A stretch of 37,600 bases of DNA, from positions 10,658 through 48,257 of the forward strand of contig NZ_AOMC01000134.1 in assembly GCF_000336695.1 (NCBI RefSeq). Reading direction: 5' to 3'. How positions within the stretch are numbered: the stretch's first letter is position 1; the number at the start of each line of letters is the position of its first letter. The DNA is from Halococcus morrhuae DSM 1307. GTDB lineage: Archaea > Halobacteriota > Halobacteria > Halobacteriales > Halococcaceae. A model generated the notes under the pieces. The model searched no databases and was not told the DNA's origin. It saw nothing but the letters and a program-made list of their open reading frames with translations. Position numbers and translations under genes: made by a program. Positions 7,927 to 15,577 of this stretch are shown here, piece after piece.

Positions 7927-8288
7927 GGTGGTGCGGTAGCGGTTCCTGGCGTCTGCGGTCGCAGTCCTGGTGTATGAAGGGCGAGTAGCGAGGGGTCTTC
8001 GGTCCCTTGTACCGTGCGAGCGGGCCATGCGCGGCGCGTAGCGCCGCAAGTTCGAGGCGGCGAATCCGCCTCGTACGCCCGCGAGCAGACGCCCGAAGGG
8101 CGCGAGGGCTTCGGCGGAGGCGGTGCTGTGCGGTTGCGGAAAGTGTCGCATCCGCGCGAACGCAGTGAGCGCGGTTCACCGCGAACGAGCCGAAGGCGAG
8201 TGAGCGGAAGTTTTTGGTCCAGATTTTTGGACGGGGTTCGAGGCGAGCGAACGAAGTGAGCGAGTCGAGGACTCCGTCTAAAAAGGTG
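7927..8288 (+). repeat. Dispersed intergenic element, copy A
   Basis: This non-coding stretch shares ordered blocks with 20319-20592. The blocks are an identical 11-mer (7927-7937 = 20319-20329), ATGAAGGGCGAG (7974-7985 = 20339-20350), CGAGGGCTTC plus GCGGTGCTGTGCGGT (8103-8134 = 20397-20422), a 28-base identical block (8152-8179 = 20460-20487), and a T-rich tail with a terminal stem. Here that stem pairs 8224-8234 with 8274-8284 (11 bp, extendable with wobble pairs to 16). Copy A also contains perfect hairpins at 8031-8047 (7 bp, GTA loop), 8053-8073 (8 bp) and 8090-8102 (5 bp, GAA loop). There is no convincing gene. It may be a non-autonomous mobile element or a structured RNA; the sequence alone does not decide. 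Confidence 0.7.
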
Positions 8289-8593
8289 GAATTGTCGCCC
8301 GGAACACTAACGGCCGGCCTCATCGCGGGCGGTGTGCCGTCTCGGCCGGTAAACCCTATGCCGGGCGGGTCGTCGGCGACCATCCTCGGCCGGCGTGTGC
8401 CGGCCTCGCAGTCGGTTGCGCATGGCGCAACCCGTGTCGCCGGTCGACACCGGCTCCACGTTCGGTCGTGCTACGCACGACCCATGTCGCACGCCGGGGT
8501 TCGCCGCGCGTCATCGCGTCCGTGTGGACGTACTCGGGCGAGGACTACGGCGTGCGGTCGCGATACGGACCACGAGTATAAACCATCCGTGAC
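8289..8593. other. Gene-free stretch containing a run of five perfect hairpins (8368-8482)
   Basis: Five consecutive perfect hairpins lie in 115 bases: 8368-8381 (5-bp stem, 4-base loop), 8388-8405 (7 bp, GTGT loop), 8414-8432 (8 bp, ATG loop), 8439-8454 (6 bp, CGAC loop) and 8464-8482 (8 bp, TAC loop). Spacers are only 6-9 bases. A further long-range pair CCGGCC/GGCCGG (8314-8319 and 8344-8349) precedes them. Short reading frames here have no protein-like features. I could not match the region to RNase P RNA, SRP RNA or tRNA. It lies just past the 3' end of the flavoprotein gene (stop at 8594) on the minus strand. Confidence 0.6.
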
Positions 8594-9940
8594 TCAGACG
8601 GCGTACTCCGATTCGCGGAGCTGGACGTAGCCGCCGTTGCGGTAACCGAACTTCGCTTTGCTGTATCGTGCGAGCACCGAAAGCCCGGCGCGACCGGAAA
8701 ACGGCATCCGGAGCGCGCTGAGACGACCGTCGTCGAGCATCCGATCGACTGATCCGAAGGCATCGTCCCAATCGTGGGGTTCGAAGCCAGTGACGACGTC
8801 AGCCATCGAGACATTTCGGAGGATCTCGTCGCCGACCGCGCGCTTCCACTCGCGATTGTAGGCATCGAGCGCGCCCGCACCCGCCAGCGAACCGGCGATC
8901 TTGCCGGTGCGCACGGCCACGTGATCGCCGCCCTCGTGGAAGGCCGAGGTCGCGCCCATCGCGCCGCCGACGATGGCGATGTTCGCGCCGGTCGGCGAAT
9001 CGATCGGGCGCGTCGAGGAGATCGGGTAGGTCTCGGTCCCGCCGCTCTTGCCCCGATCCTCGACCAGCGGAAAGTCGTCGAGATCGTAGTCGGGATATTC
9101 GGCGGCGAGCAGCCGTTCGACGTATTCTTTCCCCGATGGGACGGTCTCGTCGTCGGGGTCGAGCAGGCGATAGCGCTCGGGGTTTTGCACCTCGTCGATA
9201 TCGAGCCCGATGGGCATCGTCAGCCCGACGCGCGCCACGTGGCCGTCGTTCGGGAACACCCACGGATAGGCCGTGTGGCCGGGCATCGATCCCCACCAGA
9301 ACGTGAGGAGATCGTCGTCGAACAGTTCGGGTGGGAACTCCCGATACTCCTGGTAGGCGATGTGGTTCGCACGGTTCGAGGCGAGCTCCCCCAGCCGTTG
9401 CTCGGCGACGAACTCGGCGAGCACTCCACGGGTGATCGTCCGCTGTGGCCCGTCAGCGAGGATCAGATAGTCGGTCTCGATCTCGGTGCCGTCGCGCAGC
9501 GTGAGCGTGTGGGTTCCGCGGCGGTCGATAGCGACGTCCCTGACACTCGTGCCGACGCGATAGTCCGCGCCAGCGGTCTCGCAGCGCTCGCGCAGCCAGT
9601 CGTCGAATCGCGCACGATGGAAGGTGAAGCCGAAATCGGGATACGAACTGCCCATACCCGTATCCCGGATCGTGAGGCGCTCGGTGGGCCCGGCGAAGGT
9701 CGCTCCGTTCAGCTCGCGAAGGATCACGTCGTCGGGGATCGCTTCGGGAAGATCCATCAGATCGACCCAGTAGTCGAGCATCCCCGCAGCGTCGGTCGAG
9801 TCCGGTCCCAACTCCGCGCGGTCCTCGCGCGGGACGCCCTTTTCGAGCACGACTGTCTCGGCACCCTGTCGGGCCGCCGCCCGTCCGGCCGAGGTGCCTG
9901 CCGGACCGCCGCCGACGACCGCCACGTCAATCCGCTCCAT
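8594..9940 (-). CDS. Geranylgeranyl reductase family FAD-dependent oxidoreductase
   Basis: This 448-aa flavoprotein starts with MERIDVAVVGGGPAGTSAG, a Rossmann FAD-binding GxGxxG motif at residues 10-15. A second FAD-contact region reads LILADGP, and a later one NIAIVGGAMGATSAFHEGGD. This layout is that of the digeranylgeranylglycerophospholipid reductase/geranylgeranyl hydrolase-like group, which saturates isoprenoid chains of archaeal lipids or quinones. Whether this copy acts on membrane lipids, menaquinone or another prenyl compound cannot be told. I chose the start at 9940 over an upstream in-frame ATG (10096) because the FAD motif begins at once and a TATA-like CTTTATTC lies about 25 bases before it. 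It is divergent from the neighbouring dehydrogenase gene. Confidence 0.87.
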   Translation of the reverse strand: MERIDVAVVGGGPAGTSAGRAAARQGAETVVLEKGVPREDRAELGPDSTDAAGMLDYWVDLMDLPEAIPDDVILRELNGATFAGPTERLTIRDTGMGSSYPDFGFTFHRARFDDWLRERCETAGADYRVGTSVRDVAIDRRGTHTLTLRDGTEIETDYLILADGPQRTITRGVLAEFVAEQRLGELASNRANHIAYQEYREFPPELFDDDLLTFWWGSMPGHTAYPWVFPNDGHVARVGLTMPIGLDIDEVQNPERYRLLDPDDETVPSGKEYVERLLAAEYPDYDLDDFPLVEDRGKSGGTETYPISSTRPIDSPTGANIAIVGGAMGATSAFHEGGDHVAVRTGKIAGSLAGAGALDAYNREWKRAVGDEILRNVSMADVVTGFEPHDWDDAFGSVDRMLDDGRLSALRMPFSGRAGLSVLARYSKAKFGYRNGGYVQLRESEYAV

Positions 9941-9960
9941 ACGGTTCCGGCCAGCGCCGC

Positions 9961-9969
9961 GAATAAAGG
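9961..9969 (-). promoter_or_regulatory. TATA-like box of the reductase gene
   Basis: Minus-strand CCTTTATTC is centred about 25 bases before the ATG at 9940, fitting a leaderless haloarchaeal transcript and supporting the shorter start. Confidence 0.6.
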
Positions 9970-10017
9970 TCTCCCGCTCGGCGGTCGCCGCCCGACAGAG
10001 CGAACATTCGACGGGTG

Positions 10018-10027
10018 AAGTTAATGA
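10018..10027 (+). promoter_or_regulatory. Candidate promoter of the 2-hydroxyacid dehydrogenase gene
   Basis: AAGTTAATGA resembles a TATA box. It would place the transcript start near 10048 and give a leader of about 25 bases before the ATG at 10074. The divergent reductase promoter lies about 50 bases away. Confidence 0.4.
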
Positions 10028-10073
10028 CAATGGCCGTCGAACCCCCGCCCATGATCCAAACGAGGGACGAGCG

Positions 10074-11036
10074 ATGAGCGGCGACGAACCGGACATCGTA
10101 GTGCGCCAAGAGGGGGTTCACGGCATCGCGACCAGCGAGTACGCAGCGGCGCTGCGCGAACGCCTCCCCGAGTACGACGTCCGGCTGGCACGCACGCCTG
10201 CCGAGGAGCGAGAGCTCATTCCGTACGCACGCGTCGTCGCCGGCAAGACCATCGACGAGGACCTGCTCGATCGCGCCGAGAACCTCGAACTGCTCGCCTG
10301 TTCGTTCGCGGGCTACGGCCATCTCCCGATGGATGCCATCGAGGGCCACGGCGTGAGCGTGACGACCGCCTCCGGCGTGCACGGGCCGAACATCGCCGAG
10401 GACGTGCTCGGCCACCTGCTCACACTCACCCGCCGCCACCACGAGGGCTGGCGACGCCAGCAGAACCGGGAGTGGCGTGCCTACCCGACCCGCGAGTTCG
10501 CCGGCTCCACGGTGACGGTCGCGGGACTCGGTGCACTCGGCAGCGCCGTCGTCGAACGGCTGCAGGGGTTCGACGTCGACACGATCGGCATTCGCCATTC
10601 GCCCGAGAAGGGCGGTCCGACCGACGAGGTCGTGGGCCCCGATCGCCTCCACGAGGCGCTCGCCCGCACCGATCACCTCGTGCTCACGGTGCCGCTGACC
10701 GACGAGACCGAGGGGATGATCGGCGAGGCCGAGTTCACGACGCTGCCACCCGATGCGACGATCGTCAACGTCGCACGCGGGCCGGTCGTCGACACCACGG
10801 CACTCGTCTCGGCGGTGCGCTCGAACGACATCGGCGGGGCAGCCCTCGACGTGACCGATCCCGAACCGCTGCCTGAGGACCACCCGCTTTGGGGATTCGA
10901 GAACGTGCTGATCACACCGCACAACGCCGGCAACACACCGAAATACTACGAGCGACTCGCGGACATCCTCGCCGAAAATCTGCGACGAGTTGCCGACACC
11001 GGTGAGTACAATGGCCTGAAAAATCAGGTCGCGTAG
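10074..11036 (+). CDS. D-isomer-specific 2-hydroxyacid dehydrogenase
   Basis: This 320-aa NAD(P)-dependent enzyme belongs to the phosphoglycerate/glyoxylate/hydroxypyruvate reductase family. It has a split catalytic domain (about 1-100 and 285-320) around a nucleotide domain with GLGALG at 151-156. The catalytic triad is intact: Arg235 in VNVARGPVVD, Glu264 in DPEPLPEDHPLW and His283 in TPHNAG. It lacks the C-terminal ACT/regulatory domain of long SerA, so it is probably not the main serine-pathway enzyme. The substrate is not determined. I chose ATG 10074 because the upstream extension of 60 codons is low-complexity and antisense to the neighbouring gene. It is divergent from the reductase and convergent with asd (4-base gap). 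Confidence 0.9.
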   Translation: MSGDEPDIVVRQEGVHGIATSEYAAALRERLPEYDVRLARTPAEERELIPYARVVAGKTIDEDLLDRAENLELLACSFAGYGHLPMDAIEGHGVSVTTASGVHGPNIAEDVLGHLLTLTRRHHEGWRRQQNREWRAYPTREFAGSTVTVAGLGALGSAVVERLQGFDVDTIGIRHSPEKGGPTDEVVGPDRLHEALARTDHLVLTVPLTDETEGMIGEAEFTTLPPDATIVNVARGPVVDTTALVSAVRSNDIGGAALDVTDPEPLPEDHPLWGFENVLITPHNAGNTPKYYERLADILAENLRRVADTGEYNGLKNQVA

Positions 11037-11040
11037 TCGC

Positions 11041-12072
11041 TCAGACCCAGCCCTGTTCGACGAGTAGTTCGCCGTTCAGAACGCTCGCACCGGCCGCCCC
11101 GCGCAGGGTGTTGTGGGCGAGACAGTTGTACTGCACACCATTGGAGGTCTCGCGGAGACCACCGGCCGCGACGCCCATCCCGTCGCCGACCATCCGGTCG
11201 AGACGGGGCTGCGGACGATCCGGCTCCTCGAAGACCTCGATGAACTGGTCGGGCGAACTGTGCAGATCGAGCGACGGGGCCTCGCGCATGGCCGTTGCGG
11301 CGTCCTCCGCGGTGATCGCCTCGCTGGTTTCGGCCCAGACGTTTTCGAGGTGGCCGTCGAGCGTCGGTACGCGATTGCAGGAGGCGGCGACGTCGGCGTC
11401 GTGGTGGTCGAGCTCCGCGCCGTCGAAGTTCCCGAGGAGCTTGCGCGATTCGGTCTCGATCTTCTCCTCCTCGCCGCCGATGTGGGGCAGGACGTTGTCG
11501 ATGATCTCCATCGAGGTCACGCCCGAATAACCGCCGCCGGAGACCGCCTGAAGCGTGGCGACGTGAGCGGTCTCCAGGCCGAACGTGTCGAGCGCCGCGA
11601 GCGTCGGCACCGCGGTGATCGTCGAGCAGTTCGGGTTCTTCACGAGTGCGCCGTCCCAGCCACGCTCGTCGCGCTGGACTTTGAGCAGGTCGAGGTGATC
11701 GTGGTTGAGCTCGGGGATCGTCAGGGGTACGTCGTCGGCCATCCGTGCGTTCGAGGAGTTCGACGAGACGACGTAGCCCGCCTCGCAGAGGTCGGGTTCG
11801 ACGCGCTCGCCGACCGACGAGGGCAGCGACGAGAACAGCAGGTCGATGTCGTCGGGGATCGCCGCGGGGTCGGTCTCGCGGACGTCGAGATCGGCGACGT
11901 CGTCGGGGATCGGGGTTTCGATGCGCCACTTCGCGGCATCGCGGTAGGAGCGGCCCGCGCTGTCGTCGCTCGCCGTGAGACAGGCGATTTCGAACTCGGG
12001 GTGGGGATCGAGCAGTTGGATCAGTCGCTGTCCGACGGCACCGGTCGCACCGAGAACGCCAACGTGTGTCAT
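11041..12072 (-). CDS. asd: Aspartate-semialdehyde dehydrogenase
   Basis: This 343-aa enzyme reduces L-aspartyl-4-phosphate to aspartate semialdehyde with NADPH, the branch point to lysine, threonine and methionine. The N-terminus has the NADP-binding GATGAVGQRLIQLL (8-21). The catalytic Cys149 is in VKNPNCSTIT, the substrate-binding part includes AVSGGGYSGVTS, and the histidine follows in VPTLDGH. The sequence belongs to the archaeal/fungal type of Asd rather than the E. coli type. Length is normal. A TATA-like box (12095-12103) in the 55-base gap to rps17e suggests its own promoter. It acts in the cytoplasm and feeds methionine synthesis, but the link to metK further along is only metabolic. 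Confidence 0.96.
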   Translation of the reverse strand: MTHVGVLGATGAVGQRLIQLLDPHPEFEIACLTASDDSAGRSYRDAAKWRIETPIPDDVADLDVRETDPAAIPDDIDLLFSSLPSSVGERVEPDLCEAGYVVSSNSSNARMADDVPLTIPELNHDHLDLLKVQRDERGWDGALVKNPNCSTITAVPTLAALDTFGLETAHVATLQAVSGGGYSGVTSMEIIDNVLPHIGGEEEKIETESRKLLGNFDGAELDHHDADVAASCNRVPTLDGHLENVWAETSEAITAEDAATAMREAPSLDLHSSPDQFIEVFEEPDRPQPRLDRMVGDGMGVAAGGLRETSNGVQYNCLAHNTLRGAAGASVLNGELLVEQGWV

Positions 12073-12094
12073 TGCTCGGCGTAGGACAATGCCG

Positions 12095-12103
12095 ATGAAA
12101 ACT
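12095..12103 (-). promoter_or_regulatory. TATA-like box of asd
   Basis: Minus-strand AGTTTTCAT is centred about 27 bases before the asd ATG. Confidence 0.5.
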
Positions 12104-12127
12104 GTTCTGGTCGACGCAACGTCCGAT

Positions 12128-12316
12128 TCAGGCGACTGCGCCCTGCTGCTTTCGCGAGACGTAGCCCGCGATGCGGTTGCGAACGCCCTTCGAGTCGACG
12201 TTCGTCAGCGCGGTGACGCTCTCCTTGTTGTGCTCGAAATCGGTCGAGAACGCTTCCGGATACTGTTCGAGCAGCAGATTGCCCGTCTTCTTGATGTAGG
12301 CCGGTTTGATCGCCAT
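12128..12316 (-). CDS. rps17e: 30S ribosomal protein S17e
   Basis: This 62-aa basic protein is a small-subunit ribosomal protein shared by archaea and eukaryotes. The family pattern is clear: it begins MAIKPAYIKKTGNLLLEQYP and continues with FSTDFEHNK and VRNRIAGYVSRK. The length matches the short archaeal version. It stands alone, outside the large ribosomal clusters, between asd and the cofD-led operon, as I recall it in other haloarchaea. It has a strong TATA-like sequence at 12338-12346 and an A/G-rich leader. Confidence 0.97.
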   Translation of the reverse strand: MAIKPAYIKKTGNLLLEQYPEAFSTDFEHNKESVTALTNVDSKGVRNRIAGYVSRKQQGAVA

Positions 12317-12337
12317 ACCATTTCTTCTTCGCCCGGC

Positions 12338-12346
12338 CTATAAACG
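12338..12346 (-). promoter_or_regulatory. TATA-like box of rps17e
   Basis: Minus-strand CGTTTATAG is centred 26 bases before the rps17e ATG and is one of the best TATA matches in the window. Confidence 0.65.
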
Positions 12347-12360
12347 ACGCGCTCTTGCTT

Positions 12361-12957
12361 TCATCCGTCCTCGGGGGCCCAGCCAGTGTGTTCGACGATC
12401 CGCTCCATCGCCGCGCGCTCGCGCGGACCACCACACGTCTCGACCACCTCGGCGAAGTAATCGAGTCGCTCGCGGAGTTCGTCGGTGTCGTAGGCCGGGA
12501 CGTCGAGTCGCGACGCCGCGACGGTGGCCTCGATGACCGCGCCGTAGCCACGATTGGTCGTCGGCACGATCCGATCCTCGATAGCGGCCTCGATCGGCGT
12601 GAGCTCCCATTCCTCCCACTCCGTATCACCCGATTCGCCCTCGTCCACTGATTCGACCGCGACGCGCGCCCACGCGTTCGCCGCTGGATGGATTGGAGAA
12701 TCACGTTCCTGAATCGTGAGCGCGCTCTCGGCGAACACCAGCGGATCGTGCAGGAACTGAACGACACCCTCCTCTTCCTCGTGGAAGTTTCGCCACGTCC
12801 GCGTGCGACCCCAGGTGCGTGCCGTGACCGGTTCGCCCGCGTGGAGACCGAGCGCCGCGAGATTCCACTTCCCGTTCGGGCCGAGCGTCGCCACCAGGGA
12901 TTCGGTCACGCCACGAAGCTCGACGGGCCAATCAACCCCTTCCTGCGAATCGGTCAT
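12361..12957 (-). CDS. DUF447 family protein
   Basis: This 198-aa protein matches what I know of DUF447, predicted to adopt a split-barrel flavin-reductase-like fold in its N-terminal half, with VTESLVATLGPNGKWNLAALGLH near residues 17-39 and VVQFLHDPLVFAESAL near 65-80. The C-terminal half is helical. The biochemical function is not established. From memory, DUF447 genes also occur in the C1-transfer (tetrahydromethanopterin) gene clusters of methylotrophic bacteria, together with CitG-like genes, so a role in cofactor synthesis is a reasonable guess. The start at 12957 overlaps the stop of the CitG-like gene by 4 bases; the longer upstream reading frame is a shadow. It is the last gene of the cofD-led operon. 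Confidence 0.85.
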   Translation of the reverse strand: MTDSQEGVDWPVELRGVTESLVATLGPNGKWNLAALGLHAGEPVTARTWGRTRTWRNFHEEEEGVVQFLHDPLVFAESALTIQERDSPIHPAANAWARVAVESVDEGESGDTEWEEWELTPIEAAIEDRIVPTTNRGYGAVIEATVAASRLDVPAYDTDELRERLDYFAEVVETCGGPRERAAMERIVEHTGWAPEDG

Positions 12958-13787
12958 ACTGTAAGTCCGTCTTCGAGCGCGATGAACAGTCCGGCAGCGA
13001 CGAGATCGGCCGTCGTGCCGGGGTTCACTCCAGCGTCGACGAGCTCCTCGGCGAGCGCGTCGGGATCGGCGTCGCCGCGCAGCGCCGCCCGTGCGGCCTC
13101 GGTGACTCCGCGGGCGGTCGCCTCGTCGTGGCGCTTTGCGACGAAGGTGTCCGGTTCGCTCGCGAGTGCTTCGAGGAAGGCGCGGGCAGCGCGATCGGGA
13201 ACGCTCCCCTCGCCACTCGTGATGCGCTCGGCGATCTCGAAGCTTCGCGAGAACCGCGAGACCCACTCGCGGGCCACACCGTCGCGCTCGACGCTCGCGG
13301 CGAGCACGTCCTCCAGGGTTAACTCGCGCGCTTCGAGCTCGGGAATCGCGTCCGCACCACGGCGCACGTCGAGCGCTTTCATCTCGTCCGGTGGGTCGCT
13401 GATGCCGACATCGACGTGCTCGAAGGCGCGATAGAAGCCGGCGGCGTCCGCGACGGTCGTCTCTCCGACGACCTCGGCCGCGTACTCGGGCGTCAGTTCG
13501 CCGGTCCCGCTCGCCCGGACGAGCGGGACGAGGAGGAGTAACGCGCCGAACTGCGTGTTGCCGCCGCGCTGGTCGGCCATTCCGTCGACCGCGCGCTCGA
13601 AGGACTCGCCGATCGGCTCGCCTGCAGCGGCCATCCGAAGGCCCTCGCTCGCACCGACCGCGCCAGTCATGAAGTGCTCGAATCGGAGGTCGGGGTATTC
13701 GCGATCGCGGTCGACGTTGCCGGGTTTCGGCGTGGCCGTCACTTCGAGCAGTAGTGCCAACTGGGCGTTTTCGGCTGGCGTCCTCAT
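12954..13787 (-). CDS. Triphosphoribosyl-dephospho-CoA synthase (CitG)-like protein
   Basis: This 277-aa mostly helical protein resembles the CitG/MdcB family. CitG makes the prosthetic-group precursor of citrate lyase from ATP and dephospho-CoA. The signatures ATPKPGNVDR (18-27) and GGNTQFGALLLLVPLV are present. No citrate lyase or malonate decarboxylase genes are seen here, and none is expected in most haloarchaea, so the true substrate is probably different. It overlaps the Dus-like gene and the DUF447 gene by 4 bases each. The constant pairing with DUF447, which I recall from H4MPT-using organisms, suggests a role in making or attaching a pterin- or F420-like cofactor; this is inference. 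Confidence 0.87.
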   Translation of the reverse strand: MRTPAENAQLALLLEVTATPKPGNVDRDREYPDLRFEHFMTGAVGASEGLRMAAAGEPIGESFERAVDGMADQRGGNTQFGALLLLVPLVRASGTGELTPEYAAEVVGETTVADAAGFYRAFEHVDVGISDPPDEMKALDVRRGADAIPELEARELTLEDVLAASVERDGVAREWVSRFSRSFEIAERITSGEGSVPDRAARAFLEALASEPDTFVAKRHDEATARGVTEAARAALRGDADPDALAEELVDAGVNPGTTADLVAAGLFIALEDGLTV

Positions 13788-14548
13788 CGACCCGCCCCCG
13801 CAGCCGGCTCCGTCTCCGTCTCGAACCAGTCGTCGACCGCTTCGCGCACGCGCTGGAGGATCGCGGGCCGATCGCTCGGGCGACCGATGCTCACCGCGTC
13901 CGCACCGTATTCGAGATATTTCCGGGCGGTCTCACCATCGCGCACGCCGTTGTTGGCGATGACGAAGAGTTCGGTCGCGTCCGTGACGTCCTGAACCACG
14001 GACTCGGAGTCCATCGCGTCGACGTGGATCACGTCCGCTCCGGCACCGTCGATCCAGCGCGCGGTGTCGGCGAGCGAGACGCCGGGCACCTCCGCCCGGA
14101 CCTTCACGCTCACCGTTGCCCCCGTGTCGGCGGCGGTCTCGACCTGCTCGCAGAGGCGGTGGGCGTCACGGAGCAGGGTCTCGCCACAGCCGACGGCGCA
14201 GAGTTCGTCCTGGCGGCAGTGGGCGTTGAGTTCGAGCATGGCGTCGTGTTCGCGACAGAGCTCGGCGGCCTCACGGATCGGTGCGCGCGACCCGCTGCGG
14301 ACGTTGACGCCGGCGCGGAGCGGGGCGTCGTCGAGCGCATCGAGTTCACGCTCGATGAACGCCAGTGGGTCGTCGGGGAGGAATTCGTCGCGATCGCGCT
14401 CGGTCATCCGTCGGGCGGCCCGTCGCGACGATTCGTCGATGGCGATACCGCCGAGAAACGCCGCGCCGGCGTGGCTCTCGACGTTCCGCGCCCACGCGGC
14501 ATCGGACTCGCCGCTCAGGCTCGCCAGCGCGAGTCGCGGTTCGAACAT
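13784..14548 (-). CDS. Dus-like FMN-binding TIM-barrel protein
   Basis: This 254-aa protein looks like the tRNA-dihydrouridine synthase / dihydroorotate dehydrogenase-like barrel. It carries ELNAHCRQ (106-113, Cys111), a central VSVKVRAEVPG strand, IHVDAM, and a C-terminal FMN-phosphate region reading VIANNGVRDGE and YGADAVSIGRPSD. It is shorter than true Dus enzymes (about 320 aa) and lacks their C-terminal tRNA-binding helical domain, so tRNA modification is doubtful. Its start overlaps the cofD stop by one base and its end overlaps the CitG-like gene by 4. It probably acts in the same small-molecule pathway as its operon partners. Confidence 0.75.
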   Translation of the reverse strand: MFEPRLALASLSGESDAAWARNVESHAGAAFLGGIAIDESSRRAARRMTERDRDEFLPDDPLAFIERELDALDDAPLRAGVNVRSGSRAPIREAAELCREHDAMLELNAHCRQDELCAVGCGETLLRDAHRLCEQVETAADTGATVSVKVRAEVPGVSLADTARWIDGAGADVIHVDAMDSESVVQDVTDATELFVIANNGVRDGETARKYLEYGADAVSIGRPSDRPAILQRVREAVDDWFETETEPAAGAGR

Positions 14549-15546
14549 CAGGCTGCCTCCACGAGGGCGAGCGCGTCGGCAACCGCTTCCACGACGCGCA
14601 TCGAATCCTCCCGATCGTCGATGCCGATATCGGTCGTAACCGTCGGGCGTCCCAGCTCGGTGGGATCGCGCTCGTCGACGACGAACGCATCGGCGAAGGG
14701 GTACGATTCGGCCATCCCTGCAGTGCTCGCCTCGGTATCCGTCGCTCGCATGAGCTTCGCCGCCGGTCCCGAGAAGAGATCGTCGCCGACGAACGGCGAG
14801 ACGGCGACCACGGTGGTCTCGGCGAGCGCTGCGGGCACGCCGTCGAGCGCGAGCAGCGGCCCGATGCTCGTCACGGGGTTCGATGGGCCGATGATCACTG
14901 GCTCGGCGAGCGCATCGAGCACCTTCGCGGTCGGGTCGGCGCGCTCGGCACCCCGGAACTCGACGTCCTCGACGACTGGCTCGCCACCGTGGGCGACCCA
15001 GAACTCCTGGAAGTGCATCACTCCGCCCGGTGTGTGGATCATCGTCGCCACCGGGTCGTCGCTCATCGGCAGCAGCGAAACGTCGAGCGAGAAGGCGTCT
15101 GCGAGCCGGTTCGTGGTCTCGGTGAGCGAGTGGCCCTCGGAGAGGAGACTCGTTCGCAGGAGGTGCACAGCTCTATCGCGATCGCCGATGGTCATGAACT
15201 CGCCCACGCCCGAAAAGCGCCGCCAGCGCGCGAGTCGCGGGCCGTCGGTCTGGCGCTCGTCGGCGAGATATCGTGGGCCCCCCTCGAAACCCGCCCGCTC
15301 GGAGAGATCGCGGAGTTCGTCGTGGGTGGTCGTGCTGTCGCCATCGATGCCCCACCAGCGCTCGCGGTCGAGGACGTCACCGCGCTCGAACAGGACGGTA
15401 TCGAGATCTGGACAGATCAGCAGTCCGCCGAGTTCGATATCGTCGCCAGTGTTGGCGATCACCGTGAGATCAGCGGGGTCGAAGACCTCCCTGGCTCCGG
15501 CCAGCAGTTTCGGCGTGCCGGTGCCCCCGGAGAGAAACGTCACCAT
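14548..15546 (-). CDS. cofD: 2-phospho-L-lactate transferase (coenzyme F420 biosynthesis)
   Basis: This 332-aa cytoplasmic enzyme transfers a phospholactyl (or phosphoenolpyruvyl) group from its guanylyl-activated form to the deazaflavin Fo, giving F420-0 or its dehydro form. Family motifs are clear: [12 protein letters not shown] near the N-terminus, [14 protein letters not shown], and [13 protein letters not shown] in the second half. Length is normal. It is the first gene of a four-gene operon whose members overlap by 1-4 bases, with a TATA-like box at 15568-15577. The next F420 gene, cofE, lies about 8 kb away at 23394. The assignment is secure. Confidence 0.97.
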   Translation of the reverse strand: MVTFLSGGTGTPKLLAGAREVFDPADLTVIANTGDDIELGGLLICPDLDTVLFERGDVLDRERWWGIDGDSTTTHDELRDLSERAGFEGGPRYLADERQTDGPRLARWRRFSGVGEFMTIGDRDRAVHLLRTSLLSEGHSLTETTNRLADAFSLDVSLLPMSDDPVATMIHTPGGVMHFQEFWVAHGGEPVVEDVEFRGAERADPTAKVLDALAEPVIIGPSNPVTSIGPLLALDGVPAALAETTVVAVSPFVGDDLFSGPAAKLMRATDTEASTAGMAESYPFADAFVVDERDPTELGRPTVTTDIGIDDREDSMRVVEAVADALALVEAA

Positions 15547-15567
15547 ACGCCGACTCCACGACGGGCG

Positions 15568-15577
15568 GAGTAAACGC
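15568..15577 (-). promoter_or_regulatory. TATA-like box of the cofD operon
   Basis: Minus-strand GCGTTTACTC is centred about 27 bases before the cofD ATG; it would drive cofD, the Dus-like, CitG-like and DUF447 genes. Confidence 0.55.

Noticed and set aside
8014-8259. Small plus-strand frame in copy A of the dispersed element
   Set aside because: Copy B of the element does not keep this frame, so it is not a coding part of the element.
8289-8593. Possible RNase P RNA, SRP RNA or tRNA in the hairpin-rich gap
   Set aside because: I looked for the conserved cores of these RNAs on both strands and did not find them; hairpins alone are not enough.
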